A DNA stretch of 64,000 bases from Trifolium pratense (GCF_020283565.1 NC_060063.1:21506777-21570776), one strand, 5' to 3'; shown: positions 49,114 to 59,082, counted from the first letter of the stretch. A program made the numbers and translations. Notes: generated by a model from the sequence alone, not told the origin.

Positions 49114-50262
49114 TATATTAAGGTGTTAATCAACTTAATAAAGAAGGATATTAGAATTATGTTATTCTAATAAAGACGTATATTAAGGTATAGTGTTATC
49201 TTAATAAAGAAGTAATGTTGGATAGTGTTCCACATTAGTAAAGGAAGAGCTTAATGCTAATTAAAATGATTGTGAGTGAATTCATGAAAAACATATACAT
49301 GCATTCATGAATATATGTGATATTGGATATTCCAATAAAGAAGGATATCGGATTATATTTATCCGATAAAGAAGGATATTAGAGGTGAGATACTCTAATA
49401 AAGAAGATGGTACCACATGCATTAGAGGTGTCTAGAGGACATAGCATGAATGTGAAGCATTAGATTGCATTAGGGATTATGTGTGCATTTTATGATAAAT
49501 GATGTTTGACACGTACTTGGTAAATGTTGATTGTTAATCCGTATGTGAGGAGCAGAGTCCGTCATGACTATAAAATGAACAACGCAGGGTCCGTCATGAC
49601 CATAATCTGAACAATGTATTTGTGGTGTTATATTACATTAGGAACTTTATGTATATCCCTATTGTAATTGAGTTATGTGATATTTTGTTGATGTTTTGGT
49701 ATTGTCCGAGACGACGTGAAACTATATGTTTGGTGTATTTTGTGGATGATTGATTATGTGATAAATGAAGTATATGCATGATATATGATTATGCATGAAT
49801 GATGGTGAATATGTATAGATGTATGATGTATGATTATTGAGAAGTGTTAAGTACCATTTACTTACACTTATATTTTTGAGTATGTTGTCTAACTCTCTTT
49901 TATGTGTTATGTGCTGGACCGTTGGGGGTCCAGATTTTACAGGTTATGTGTGTTTCGTTGTTCGAGTCTTTGGTGACGCTCCGCTCTGATTGTGACACGG
50001 GAAAAAGGGGTTGTATATAGTATATAGAGTCATTCATGACTCATGTATCTAGATTGGAAAAATGTATCTCTTATAAGGAAATTTATATTGTATAAAACGA
50101 GTTTTTATTAAATAATCATGTTAGTATTATTTTGTAAAGAGGAGTGTAATACCTAGAACTAATATTCTATAACTTAAATTGAAATTTTCCGTTGCGTATT
50201 TTGTAAAAGATTTAATAAAGGTAGAATTACATTAAAATAATGGGTTCGGGTGTTACAGTTGT

Positions 50263-50480
50263 GACATTACAGGTATGGACATTTGAACTTGAAAAGTTTG
50301 AATCACTTGTGTAATAAGAAAATGGTTGTAGGGTTGCCACTGATTCACACACTAGAGAAGCTGTGTGAAGGTTGCTTTGTAAGCAAACAACCTAGAAATT
50401 CATTTAAGAGTTCAGTGTACTCTAGGTCAAAACAACCACTTGATGTAGTTCATTCTGATGTGTGTGGACCAATTGAAGTT
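50263..50480 (+). pseudogene. Integrase N-terminal part of element D, resumed after element E
   Basis: With E and one GTTGT copy removed, the frame from 26079 continues here. It shows the pre-integrase zinc motif HYRYGHLN...CEGC and the integrase start DVVHSDVCGPIEV with its first catalytic Asp. The codon formed at the junction is TGA where Trp is expected (LWH), a third nonsense change. Similarity ends near 50480 and no RT or 3' LTR follows. Confidence 0.85.
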
Positions 50481-50512
50481 CACCATAAGCAACCACTCTA
50501 TTTGCGAAATGG

Positions 50513-50849
50513 AGCCATGAACCGCGAACCAATTCATGCGAACCGGTTCGCAATGCTTTTGCGAATTCGGTTCACACAAATTCGTAAAGAATTCACGTAA
50601 AATGGCGAACCAAGCGAACCAGCATATAATTATTATAAATATTAATACTGCATTAAAATTTAAAACTGCATTTAGGCATTGTCTACACTTTGGAAAGTAA
50701 CAGTGGCCCACCAATGAAGATGTACATTAAGCATTGCCCAATGTTGTTCTTTGAATTCCTTTTGTACACTTATTTATAGTATTCTCAAGCTTTAAAACTT
50801 GTGAAATTAAGCAATGTGGGACTTTTTTCCTCTTCATACTCCTAGCTTT
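50513..50849. repeat. Dispersed repeat of about 335 bp, copy 2
   Basis: Matches 4059-4392 from GCC(A)TGAACC to CTCCTAGCTTT with few differences. It lies between the broken end of D and the exon-like stretch at 50894. Confidence 0.65.
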
Positions 50850-50893
50850 CACAAAGCTCATTTTGTTATTTTTTTCTCCTGCACTTTCTCCAG

Positions 50894-51006
50894 CAGAGTT
50901 AGAACAAGGTCCAGCTGTTGCTCCTACTAGCAGTGCTCCAGTGTTTAAAGCTGGCTTTGTGATGGTTATGGGACTATTAGCTATTTATGTGGGTTTTTTC
51001 ATTTGA
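50894..51006 (+). pseudogene. Possible last exon of an arabinogalactan-type GPI-anchored peptide
   Basis: A pyrimidine-rich run ending CTTTCTCCAG at 50893 looks like a splice acceptor. The following frame encodes about 37 residues: ELEQGPAVAPTSSAPV, then a hydrophobic tail (GFVMVMGLLAIYVGFFI) and TGA at 51004-51006. Pro/Ala/Ser/Thr-rich sequence followed by a C-terminal hydrophobic segment is the layout of a GPI-anchor signal in arabinogalactan peptides. An AT-rich stretch with AATAAA near 51105 could be its polyadenylation region. No upstream exon or signal peptide is visible, so it is probably a gene fragment. It could also be a chance frame. Confidence 0.35.
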
Positions 51007-51614
51007 ATAACTACACCTTAGGAATCTATTAGATTGAGTTTCTGTAATTCATTAGTCTTATTATTTATTTTTTTAGCCATTTATTATATTTTTCGAAACT
51101 TATGAATAAAAATTTTATATTTGATTCAAAAACCGAAAAAAACACCAACAACTTATTATTTTATTTGTAACGTACCGAGTATTATATTTCAGCGTACCAT
51201 GAACCCAAACAACGCACCGACTCTGTATACCCCGCGTACCTAATTCTTTGAGAGTTGCAAGTCGCGTACCCGAATTCATACCGCGTACCGAAGTGAATTG
51301 CGAACCGTGTGACTATAGTTTTCATGCATTTAATATGATTATTATAAGCTTAAGGTTTGGTATAGCATACCTGGGTAGGTTGGATATGTGGCTCTTTTTA
51401 AATATGAGCATTTGCATTACTCAATTGGTCATTGATTCTATAGCAATTGATGCTTGATGCCACTGTTTTATGTTGTCTTGTGTGTTTGGCTAAGACTCCT
51501 GTTGCTGTCTAGTCATTACTTTGGGTGGATGAAATTTCATGTAATTTTGTTGATGTATTAGGTTTTAAATTTAGACTAAATGCATTAATTTTTGTTGACC
51601 TTTTTTTACTTGTA
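51007..51614. other. Unclassified sequence with repeated GCGTACC motifs
   Basis: Between about 51172 and 51290, CGTACC or a close variant occurs six times at 15-30 bp spacing, which resembles subterminal transposase-binding repeats. No terminal repeats or gene were found. The remainder is AT-rich. Confidence 0.4.
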
Positions 51615-51631
51615 TTTTGGGACGGAAGGAG
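51615..51631. mobile_element. Right end of a Stowaway-type MITE
   Basis: TTTTGGGACGGAAGGAG followed by TA is the reverse complement of the Stowaway/Mariner terminus (CTCC(T/C)TCCGTCCC). The left terminus was not found, so this is a fragment. Confidence 0.55.
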
Positions 51632-51675
51632 TATATGTCTTATGGTTTGTTGTATGTTTCAGTTAATTTTATCAA

Positions 51676-51912
51676 ATGGAGTATAAAGGGTGGATCTATG
51701 ATCCATCAAAACAAAGTGAAGAATATATTTGAGGGGTTAATGGATTTCTTCGTGAATTTGCTTTTCAAAAGTTAGGAGTCAACGGAAAAATATTGTGTCA
51801 TTGTAGAAAATGTGTCAACTGTAAGTCACGTTCTCGCTCAAGTGTTTATGAACACTTAATTGATCCGCGATATGAATTTTTAGAGGTTTTACGCAATGCA
51901 TATTTCATGGTG
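51676..51912 (+). pseudogene. CACTA (En/Spm) transposase N-terminal fragment
   Basis: From the ATG at 51676 the frame reads MEYKGWIYDPSKQSEEYI, a TGA, then a continuation in the same frame with GKILCHCRKCVNCKSRSRS and a following His-Leu. This fits the transposase-associated zinc domain at the start of plant CACTA transposases (W-x-Y-x..., then C-x-C-x2-C). The frame ends in CATGG/GTGAGA, possibly an exon end, where a different repeat starts. The rest of the transposase is absent. Confidence 0.6.
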
Positions 51913-51919
51913 AGAGATA

Positions 51920-52389
51920 GGGGTGCTCGCGGTTCGGTTTGGATCGGTTTTGAGGCAAAAATTCATCCGATCCAAAAATAAATTCATTTGCGGTTTGGTT
52001 CGGTTTTGGATGACAAATAAAAAAAATCCGATCCAATCCGATCCAATATTATGCGGTTTAATTTGGATCGGTTTTTGGATATCCGAATTATAAATTGTAA
52101 TTTTTTTAATAAATATAAATATTATAAAAAACGCTACAAAAATAATAGTTTGACATTTTTGACAAAATAAGTATTAAGTTTGATGTAAAATATAACATAT
52201 AATATATTGAAAATTAATATTTTGGAATGACAATTACCAATTATATTCGAATCATATAAAAAGTAAAAAAAAAAGTAGGTTAAATTAAACTAACATATAG
52301 TATTATCAAAATTGAAAATAGATTAAATTAAGCTAACATATAGTATTAACAAAATTTAAAATGAAAAAAAAAAGGTTAATGCAATATAT

Positions 52390-52469
<80 letters not shown>

Positions 52470-52713
52470 TCAAAAAAAAAATATATATATATATATATAT
52501 ACACTAATAAAAAGATAAATAATCATTAAAATATATGTATGTGGTTTGGTTCGGTTTGGATCGGTTTTAAGAAATCAATCCGAAATCCGATCCGATCCAG
52601 CTGTTTTCATAAAAGAACATCCAAACACATCCAAAAAACTTCGGTTTTTTGTGGTTTTCGGTTTTTTTGGATCAACTTTCGGTTTTTATTTAGATTGGTT
52701 TGGATTTGATCAC
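51920..52713. mobile_element. AT-rich terminal-repeat element, truncated by element H
   Basis: Starts GGGGTGCTCGCGGTTCGGTT and is packed with GGTTTGGATCGG and its complement CCGATCCAA on both sides, so the ends can pair. An (AT)n run of about 75 bp lies at 52388-52464 with another at 52483-52500. The layout resembles non-autonomous hAT-like repeats of legumes, but the superfamily call is tentative. Its right end is cut at 52713 by the LTR of H. Confidence 0.5.
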
Positions 52714-53170
52714 TGTTCTGGACTAGACTAATGCTAGTCCACCTAGACCTTCTCAAAGTCCACATGGCTTGCCCAACCACCTCCATGTCAGCATGGCACA
52801 ACCTCTCCACCAAGATAGGGTAAATTTACTACTCTACCCACTATCTAAGGGTAATATCTTGGCAGTCCCTCTTAATGGGTCTTGGCTAGTCCAACCCACT
52901 AAGAGGACCTTTGGCCCAGAGCTGGGGGCTATAAATACTCTCCCTCATGGGAGAGCAAGGTAGACACTATTCATTCATTGCAATTACTCTCTCTCTCTCT
53001 AACTTCTCTCTAGTATCTCTTTTGCTCTCTACCCTCACTGACTTAGGCATCGGAGCACCTGCAGGTACAACCCCCCCCTCCGTGGATCATCTGCTCGGAC
53101 CTGCTGCCTACCACCTGCTCAACGGACTTCCAGCTGGCCTTCTACCTGTTCTGATCAACAGTTAAGATCA
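52714..53170 (+). repeat. 5' LTR of element H (about 457 bp)
   Basis: Starts TGTTCTGGACTAGACTAATG. A TATA box GGCTATAAATACTC lies near 52927-52940, followed by a CT-rich tract typical of a transcript leader. The end at GATCA (53170), one base before the primer site, is my choice by position. GATCAACA at about 53160 is an alternative. Confidence 0.8.
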
Positions 53171-53171
53171 G

Positions 53172-53189
53172 TGGCGCCGACTGTGGGGA
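53172..53189 (+). other. Primer-binding site of element H
   Basis: TGGCGCCGACTGTGGGGA, of the TGGCGCCG...GGGGA type common in Tat and related gypsy elements. I cannot name the tRNA with certainty. Confidence 0.7.
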
Positions 53190-53259
53190 ACTGAGTTCTC
53201 CCCTTCTTTATTTCGAACAAGAAAACTAAAGAACAAAACCAATCAATCACTTCTTCGTC

Positions 53260-56200
53260 ATGGCCAGTTCATCTCATTTCAACAATGACGTTGAGGACGC
53301 TGCTCCTCCACCTTCTCCCCGCCTGTCTCCTGCTCTCATCACTGACCTCCAGGCCCTCCCCGAGTCAGACCCTAGAGACGGGCAGGAAACTTCCTGGACT
53401 TCTGAGGATGGCGACTTGGTCGTCTTGACTGAGAAGCAGGCAGGGAAACGTCCCCAATCCGAGCAGGGCAAATCAGCAGAGACCGACTTGTCCGCTGCTT
53501 CAGTTACCAATGCTGAACTAGCAACACTCATAGCTGCCCTGAAACAAACCACCGAAGCTCTCCAAGGCCAGAATCGCCGAATGGACGAGCAGAATCTGAG
53601 ACTCGATCGCTTGGAAAGGAATCAGCGATTCTCAAGGAACAACTCTCCCCCGAGGAGAACTCCTACTTCTCAATCCCCTCCTCGTCAAGAAACTGTCAGA
53701 CAACGACGACCTGCCCTCGAGAGGATTGAGCAGCCTGGCAAGAAAAGAGACCATGTCTCCCCTCCCCACGAGGGTATATCTTCTCCAAATGTGAAAAAAG
53801 GAAAAATTGTGGACCGAACACCTCCTCGTCATCATTCTCCCCAGGGACTCAGCTTGATGACCAAACAAGGGCAGCCAGTAAGCCGCAGCCATCACACTGA
53901 CCAATTCTCCAGAAGCCCTACTCCTAATCGTGAGGGCTCACCTCCCCTAAACTCACAAGAGAGCGACGAGGAGGATCCCCGCTGCCCTTTATCTCACGAC
54001 ATCCTTCAAGCACCCGTTCCAAAGGGATGTGAGCGACCACCTGCTCTCCCAGCTTATGATGGACTTACTGACCCAGATGAACACATCGCATCAGTCAATG
54101 CTACCCTGAACTTCTTAAGGGTCAGCGGAGCAATTAGATGCAGAATCTTCCCAACTACACTAAGAAAGGGAGCTATGGCCTGGTACCACAGCCTAGCTCC
54201 CCGCTCCGTTATCTCATGGATGGATCTGACCGACCAATTCTGCAGGCACTTCACTGCTTCCCGCAAGCAACCAAAGACTGAGGCAGTCCTGGACGCCATC
54301 TTCCAAGCTGATAATGAATCTCTCCGCAGTTTCATAGAGAGGTTCAACAAAGAAGCCGTCCAGGTAGAAACAACTGATGACATGAAGAAGTACCTGCTAC
54401 AAAGGGGCCTTAGGCCAAACAGTGACTTTGCAAGAGCCGTGGGAATTGAAAAACCACGCACCTTTAGCGACCTCCTCCTCAAATCTCAAGCCTACATCCA
54501 ATATGAGGAGCAACAAGCTGCAGATGCTGCCCGTTATGGGCGAGCAGGGAACAGCCAACCTGCTCCTCGTTCAAATGCTGAACAGTCCAGCCGGGGAGGA
54601 GGAAGACGAAGAGGCGAAAGGCCTAGAGAGCCCCGCGGACCTCCCAGCACATTCAGCAACTATACTCCCCTTAGTAAAACTCAGGAAGAAATTTGGAAAG
54701 AGTGCAACTCAGCTGAGTTCACTAGAGCAGGAATTAAATTTCCAAGACAACAACCCTCAAAGCCTGGCCAAGACAAGAGCAAATACTGCAAGTACCACAA
54801 AGGCTACGGCCATCTGACTGATGACTGCATCCAATTGAAAGACGCCATTGAAATTTTGATTAGAAATGGGCAAATCAAACAATACGTGAAGAGGGGCAAT
54901 GCTCCCCGGGCAGAAGCTGCTGAGACCAGCAACACTGAAGAAGCTGCACCAGAAAAATCCGGGCACAAGCCAGTCGCCCTTGCCATCTCCAGACCTGAAG
55001 ACTTCTTTGTCCCTGACTACTTGGACGACACCTATGTTGCTCCCACACTGAACAAATGGGACGCACTTGCCCAAGCTATGGTTATCTCTGGTGGAGGTTT
55101 TGACAAACAAATTGTGGGATCCATCAAGAGAAAATTTGAAGAATTGATAGATGGCTCCTCCAACCTGAATGCAACTTTGGATAAACCGAAAGGGCAATCA
55201 AAGCCCTTAGCCTTCTATATGGAAGAGCTGCCCGGTGGAACTGCAAACTCCCAGATACCCCTGCTCATCAGAGTGGACATGGCAAATATGGACGTCCGCA
55301 GGGTACTGGTCGACCAAGGAAGCTCCTGTGATATCATGTATTCCCAACTTTTCAAGACTCTGCAACTAGATGAGACCTACCTCACTCCTTACTTTGGATC
55401 TGATCTCTCCGGATTTAATGGAGCAACAACTAAGCCATGGGGCTATGTAGACCTGCTAGTCACCGTTGGCTCTGAAGAAACTTCAAAAACCATCAAAGTG
55501 AAATTCCTGGTAGTAGACTGCCCTTCTCTCTACCAGTGCATCCTGGGCCGGACAGCTATTGCTGACTTAATGGCTGTCCCTTCAACTGCCCACCTCAAGA
55601 TGAAGTATTATACTCATAAAGGCCAAGTTGCGACACTGCATGGAGACATTGAAGCTGCAAGGAGAGTCTTCAATGCCTCCTCCAAAGGAAATGAATATAT
55701 CGGGCAGCTCCCCGAGTCCAAGAAGTCCAAGGCAACAACTTCCCTGCCCTTGCCAGAAATCAGCTCCATCGACCTCGACAGCCGCTTTTCCAAACAGGAA
55801 AACAAGGATGAGAAGAAGCTCCGCAAAGAGAAGAAGGAAGACGACGAGGCAAGCCAAGAGCACCGTCGTCCAGTTCCAGACGGGGAGTTCGAGCTGATGC
55901 CCTTCGGAGAAGACCCGAGCAGGGCAGTGAAGATTGGGATTGGGCTCCCCGAACTTGCTAGGAAGCAGCTTAAAGCCTGCTTGAAGGAAAATGCTGATCT
56001 GTTCGCCTGGCACGCTTCCGAGATGCCCGGCTTGGACCCCAACGTAGCATGTCACCAGCTGACTATTGATCCTTCTGCACTTCCCATTGTACAACGTAGG
56101 CGTAGGCAGTCTCCTGAGAAATCGGAGGCTGCAAAAAAATGTGTAAAAGACCTCTTAGAGGCAAATTTCATTTCGGAGGCCAGGTATACAACCTGGCTGT

Positions 56201-59082
56201 CCAACGTTGTACTCGTCAAAAAATCTAATGGAAAGTGGAGGATGTGTTGTGACTATACCGATCTTAACAGGGCTTGCCCTAAAGACTCTTATCCCTTACC
56301 TTGCATTGATAGACTTGTTGATAATTCTTTTGGCTTTAAATTATTGTCTTTTATGGATGCTTATTCAGGTTATAACCAAATTCCAATGGCAGTGGCAGAT
56401 AGAGAAAAAACAGCTTTCATGACGGAGTCGGGCAACTATTACTACAACGTAATGCCCTTCGGTCTCAAAAATGCAGGAGCCACATACCAGCGAATGATGA
56501 ACAAAGTCTTCCGAGGACAAATAGGAGACATGCTCGAGGTATACATGGACGACATGATCGTAAAATCCCCCGAGGAACTCGACCATGTCGTGCACCTTCG
56601 AAAGGTGTTCGAGCAGGCCAGGAAATACAACATGAGATTCAATCCAGAGAAGTGCACCTTCGGGGTCCGAGCAGGAAAATTCCTGGGGTTTTACCTAACC
56701 GAGCGAGGAATTGAAGCCAACCCTGACAAGTGCAGAGCTTTTGCCGAGCTCCCCACTCCGAGCGATAAGAAGTCCATACAAACTCTTAATGGAATGCTGA
56801 CATCGCTTTCCAGATTTGTATCCAAATCAGCACAACATGCACTTCCCTTTTTCAAATTACTAAAGAAAGAAGCAGTCTTCGAATGGACAGAGGAGTGCGA
56901 GCAAGCTCTCCAACATTTGAAAAAGGCCTTATCAGAGCCACCTGTCCTCTCACGACCAAATGACGAGGAGGTATTATACCTGTACCTTTCCGTCGCCTCA
57001 GAGGCTGTAAGTGCAGCTCTTATTCGTGAGACAAACGAAGGGCAGAAACCAGTATACTTTACGAGCAAAGCCTTGCAGGGTCCTGAACTAAGATACCAAC
57101 AAATTGAAAAAATAGCCCTTGCACTAGTTTATGCTGCGAGGAGACTAAGACATTATTTCTTGGCTCATACAATTGTGGTCCGAACAGACCAACCAATCAA
57201 ATCTTTGCTTGGCCGACCAGATATGGCGGGCAGGATGCTCAAATGGTCCCTCGAACTCTCAGAATTCGACATTCGTTACGAAAGCAGAAAAGCTCTAAAA
57301 GCCCAAGTCCTAGCTGACTTCGTCGCAGAGATGACGAGCTCCCCCCCTACAGTGGACGGAGCAGATAAATGGACAATCTTTGTAGACGGAGCATCAAGCG
57401 CCACAGGAGCAGGTGCAGGCATCATTCTTGAAAATGAGAATGGCTTACTAATCGAGGTGTCCCTAGCACTATCCTTCCCAACTTCAAACAACCAAGCAGA
57501 ATATGAAGCATTCCTCGCTGGGCTACGTTTGGCCGAGGACGTACAAGCCAAGGAGATAAAAATCTACACAGATTCGCAACTGGTCGCCTCACAGGTACTA
57601 GGAGAGTACCAGACCAAGAATGATAACCTCTCTGAATATCTAGTGTTAGTAAAGGAAAAGATCACCAAGTTCAACTCTGTTGAAATATTACATGTTCCCC
57701 GCGAGCATAACAAAAGGGCAGATATCCTGTCCAAGCTGGCAAGCACAAAAAGGAAGGGCGGAAACAAATCTGTCATCCAAGAGATACTCCCTCGTCCAAG
57801 CATAGAAAAACCAAGCAAGGTTGTGGACATAAACGTCATTGGCGACAAAGACTGTTGGATGACTCCAGTTTACAACTTCCTCGAGCACGGAACTCTCCCT
57901 GACGACCAGAAACAAGCAGCTATAGTCAGACGAAGAGCCTGCACCTATGTCATCCTTGATGGAAAATTATACAGGAGAGGATTTTCCATTCCTCTCCTAA
58001 AATGTGTGGACGAGGACACAGCAGATTACATCCTGCGCGAAGTCCACGAGGGCATTAACGCCCAACACCTAGGAGGAAGGTCACTTGCCAGGAAAGCTCT
58101 ACGAGCAGGGTACTATTGGCCTACTATGCAACAGGACGCCAAAGACCACGTAAAAAAATGTGACAAATGCCAAAGGCATGGAGATATGCACTTAGCTCCC
58201 CCTCGAGAACTAAAATCTTTGTCTTCCCCCTGGCCCTTCGCCTGGTGGGGCATGGACTTACTTGGTCCTTTTACCAAAGGACTTTATCAAAATCGCTACC
58301 TAATAGTAGCAGTGGACTACTTCACAAAGTGGGTGGAAGCCGAACCCCTCTCCGACATCACATCACTCAGAATCCTGCGCTTCTTCAAAAGAAATGTGCT
58401 AGCTAGATTCGGAATACCACAGGTGGTAGTCACAGACAACGGAACACAGTTTACAGACAAAGATTTTCAAGCATTCCTTGTTGCCCTGGGCACCAAGCAG
58501 CACTTCACATCGGTCGAGCACCCCCAAACCAACGGGCAAGCTGAAGCAGCCAACAGAGTAATCCTGAGAGGGTTACGTAGAAGACTCGACCAAAACAAAA
58601 AGAAATGGGTCGAAGAGCTTGACAATGTACTCTGGGCCTATCGAATAACCCCACACTCCACAACCGGAGAGACCCCCTTCCGAATGGTATATGGAACGGA
58701 GGCAGTTATCCCCGTAGAGATTGGGGAACCATCTCGTCGGACTGAGCAACCTCTAGACGAGGAGCAAAATGACGAAGCACTTCGAGAGGAGCTTGACCTC
58801 GTCGAAGAAATTCGAACGGGAGCTTCCTTAAAAGAGGCCACCCTGAAGCAGAAAATAGCTGCCCGTCATGACACCAAAGTCATCAAAAGAGAATTCGAGG
58901 TGGGCAGCCTCGTCCTAAGACGCAATGCAGACTCCCAGGATGGCAAACTTGCACCTAATTGGGAAGGACCATACCGCGTCATTGACAAAACAGAAAATGG
59001 TGCATACTATCTCGAGGACCTTCGAGGAAAGAAACTTCCTCGACCTTGGAATGCCCAGAAATTGAAACAATATTACAGCTAA
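53260..59082 (+). CDS. Ty3/gypsy Tat-lineage Gag-Pol polyprotein (1940 residues)
   Basis: One frame from ATG 53260 to TAA. The N-terminal 250 residues are Pro/Ser/Arg-rich and poorly structured. The retrotransposon Gag domain follows (GAMAWYHSLAP..., about 285-400). A knuckle-like CKYHKGYGHLTDDC lies near 510. The aspartic protease motif is VLVDQGSSCDIM with Asp685. Reverse transcriptase spans about 980-1150 with Tyr-Met-Asp-Asp at 1095. A first RNase H region (about 1220-1340) appears to have lost an acidic residue (YLSVASEAVSAAL). A second RNase H begins at FVDGAS (Asp1376) and continues through NNQAEYEAFLAGL and TDSQL to about 1490. Integrase has an HHCC zinc finger (about 1605-1645), GMDLLGP (Asp1666), TDNGTQF and a D(35)E spacing I counted. 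No frameshift or stop interrupts it. It would assemble virus-like particles in the cytoplasm and integrate cDNA in the nucleus. Confidence 0.96.
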   Translation: MASSSHFNNDVEDAAPPPSPRLSPALITDLQALPESDPRDGQETSWTSEDGDLVVLTEKQAGKRPQSEQGKSAETDLSAASVTNAELATLIAALKQTTEALQGQNRRMDEQNLRLDRLERNQRFSRNNSPPRRTPTSQSPPRQETVRQRRPALERIEQPGKKRDHVSPPHEGISSPNVKKGKIVDRTPPRHHSPQGLSLMTKQGQPVSRSHHTDQFSRSPTPNREGSPPLNSQESDEEDPRCPLSHDILQAPVPKGCERPPALPAYDGLTDPDEHIASVNATLNFLRVSGAIRCRIFPTTLRKGAMAWYHSLAPRSVISWMDLTDQFCRHFTASRKQPKTEAVLDAIFQADNESLRSFIERFNKEAVQVETTDDMKKYLLQRGLRPNSDFARAVGIEKPRTFSDLLLKSQAYIQYEEQQAADAARYGRAGNSQPAPRSNAEQSSRGGGRRRGERPREPRGPPSTFSNYTPLSKTQEEIWKECNSAEFTRAGIKFPRQQPSKPGQDKSKYCKYHKGYGHLTDDCIQLKDAIEILIRNGQIKQYVKRGNAPRAEAAETSNTEEAAPEKSGHKPVALAISRPEDFFVPDYLDDTYVAPTLNKWDALAQAMVISGGGFDKQIVGSIKRKFEELIDGSSNLNATLDKPKGQSKPLAFYMEELPGGTANSQIPLLIRVDMANMDVRRVLVDQGSSCDIMYSQLFKTLQLDETYLTPYFGSDLSGFNGATTKPWGYVDLLVTVGSEETSKTIKVKFLVVDCPSLYQCILGRTAIADLMAVPSTAHLKMKYYTHKGQVATLHGDIEAARRVFNASSKGNEYIGQLPESKKSKATTSLPLPEISSIDLDSRFSKQENKDEKKLRKEKKEDDEASQEHRRPVPDGEFELMPFGEDPSRAVKIGIGLPELARKQLKACLKENADLFAWHASEMPGLDPNVACHQLTIDPSALPIVQRRRRQSPEKSEAAKKCVKDLLEANFISEARYTTWLSNVVLVKKSNGKWRMCCDYTDLNRACPKDSYPLPCIDRLVDNSFGFKLLSFMDAYSGYNQIPMAVADREKTAFMTESGNYYYNVMPFGLKNAGATYQRMMNKVFRGQIGDMLEVYMDDMIVKSPEELDHVVHLRKVFEQARKYNMRFNPEKCTFGVRAGKFLGFYLTERGIEANPDKCRAFAELPTPSDKKSIQTLNGMLTSLSRFVSKSAQHALPFFKLLKKEAVFEWTEECEQALQHLKKALSEPPVLSRPNDEEVLYLYLSVASEAVSAALIRETNEGQKPVYFTSKALQGPELRYQQIEKIALALVYAARRLRHYFLAHTIVVRTDQPIKSLLGRPDMAGRMLKWSLELSEFDIRYESRKALKAQVLADFVAEMTSSPPTVDGADKWTIFVDGASSATGAGAGIILENENGLLIEVSLALSFPTSNNQAEYEAFLAGLRLAEDVQAKEIKIYTDSQLVASQVLGEYQTKNDNLSEYLVLVKEKITKFNSVEILHVPREHNKRADILSKLASTKRKGGNKSVIQEILPRPSIEKPSKVVDINVIGDKDCWMTPVYNFLEHGTLPDDQKQAAIVRRRACTYVILDGKLYRRGFSIPLLKCVDEDTADYILREVHEGINAQHLGGRSLARKALRAGYYWPTMQQDAKDHVKKCDKCQRHGDMHLAPPRELKSLSSPWPFAWWGMDLLGPFTKGLYQNRYLIVAVDYFTKWVEAEPLSDITSLRILRFFKRNVLARFGIPQVVVTDNGTQFTDKDFQAFLVALGTKQHFTSVEHPQTNGQAEAANRVILRGLRRRLDQNKKKWVEELDNVLWAYRITPHSTTGETPFRMVYGTEAVIPVEIGEPSRRTEQPLDEEQNDEALREELDLVEEIRTGASLKEATLKQKIAARHDTKVIKREFEVGSLVLRRNADSQDGKLAPNWEGPYRVIDKTENGAYYLEDLRGKKLPRPWNAQKLKQYYS

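Larger units (their letters stand above)
26080..50257 (+). mobile_element. Element E: large non-coding Ty3/gypsy-derived retrotransposon (LARD type)
   Basis: Flanked by GTTGT at 26075-26079 and 50258-50262. After removing nested F and G, the LTRs are about 2330 and 2319 bp and the interior is about 3.4 kb with no gag-pol. LTR ends are TGTAACGACC...GGTGTTACA, the primer site is tRNA-Met, and the sequence before the purine tract (AATTTTCGAGGGCGAAAATC) resembles the end of pol in Tekay/Del chromoviruses. That lineage call is an inference. E must have moved with proteins from another element. Confidence 0.9.
40072..50257 (+). repeat. 3' LTR of element E, split by element G
   Basis: Made of 40072-41251 and 49119-50257. 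Compared with the 5' LTR it has about ten scattered substitutions, a 10-bp deletion in the TTCGC cluster, a short deletion near 49828 and a longer ATT microsatellite near the start. Confidence 0.92.
24307..50480 (+). mobile_element. Element D: Ty1/copia retrotransposon split by element E, 3' end lost
   Basis: 5' LTR at 24307-24582, primer site, then gag, protease and the pre-integrase region. It is interrupted at 26080 by E and resumes at 50263 in the same reading frame. Coding similarity stops near 50480, where sequence leading into the 335-bp repeat begins. No 3' LTR was found. The coding region has three stops and a mutated protease. Confidence 0.88.

Noticed and set aside
54757..55197. 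Antisense frames within gag-pol of element H
   Set aside because: GC-rich codons of a long real frame produce open complements. There are no domains, unlike the antisense gene at 60272-62300.
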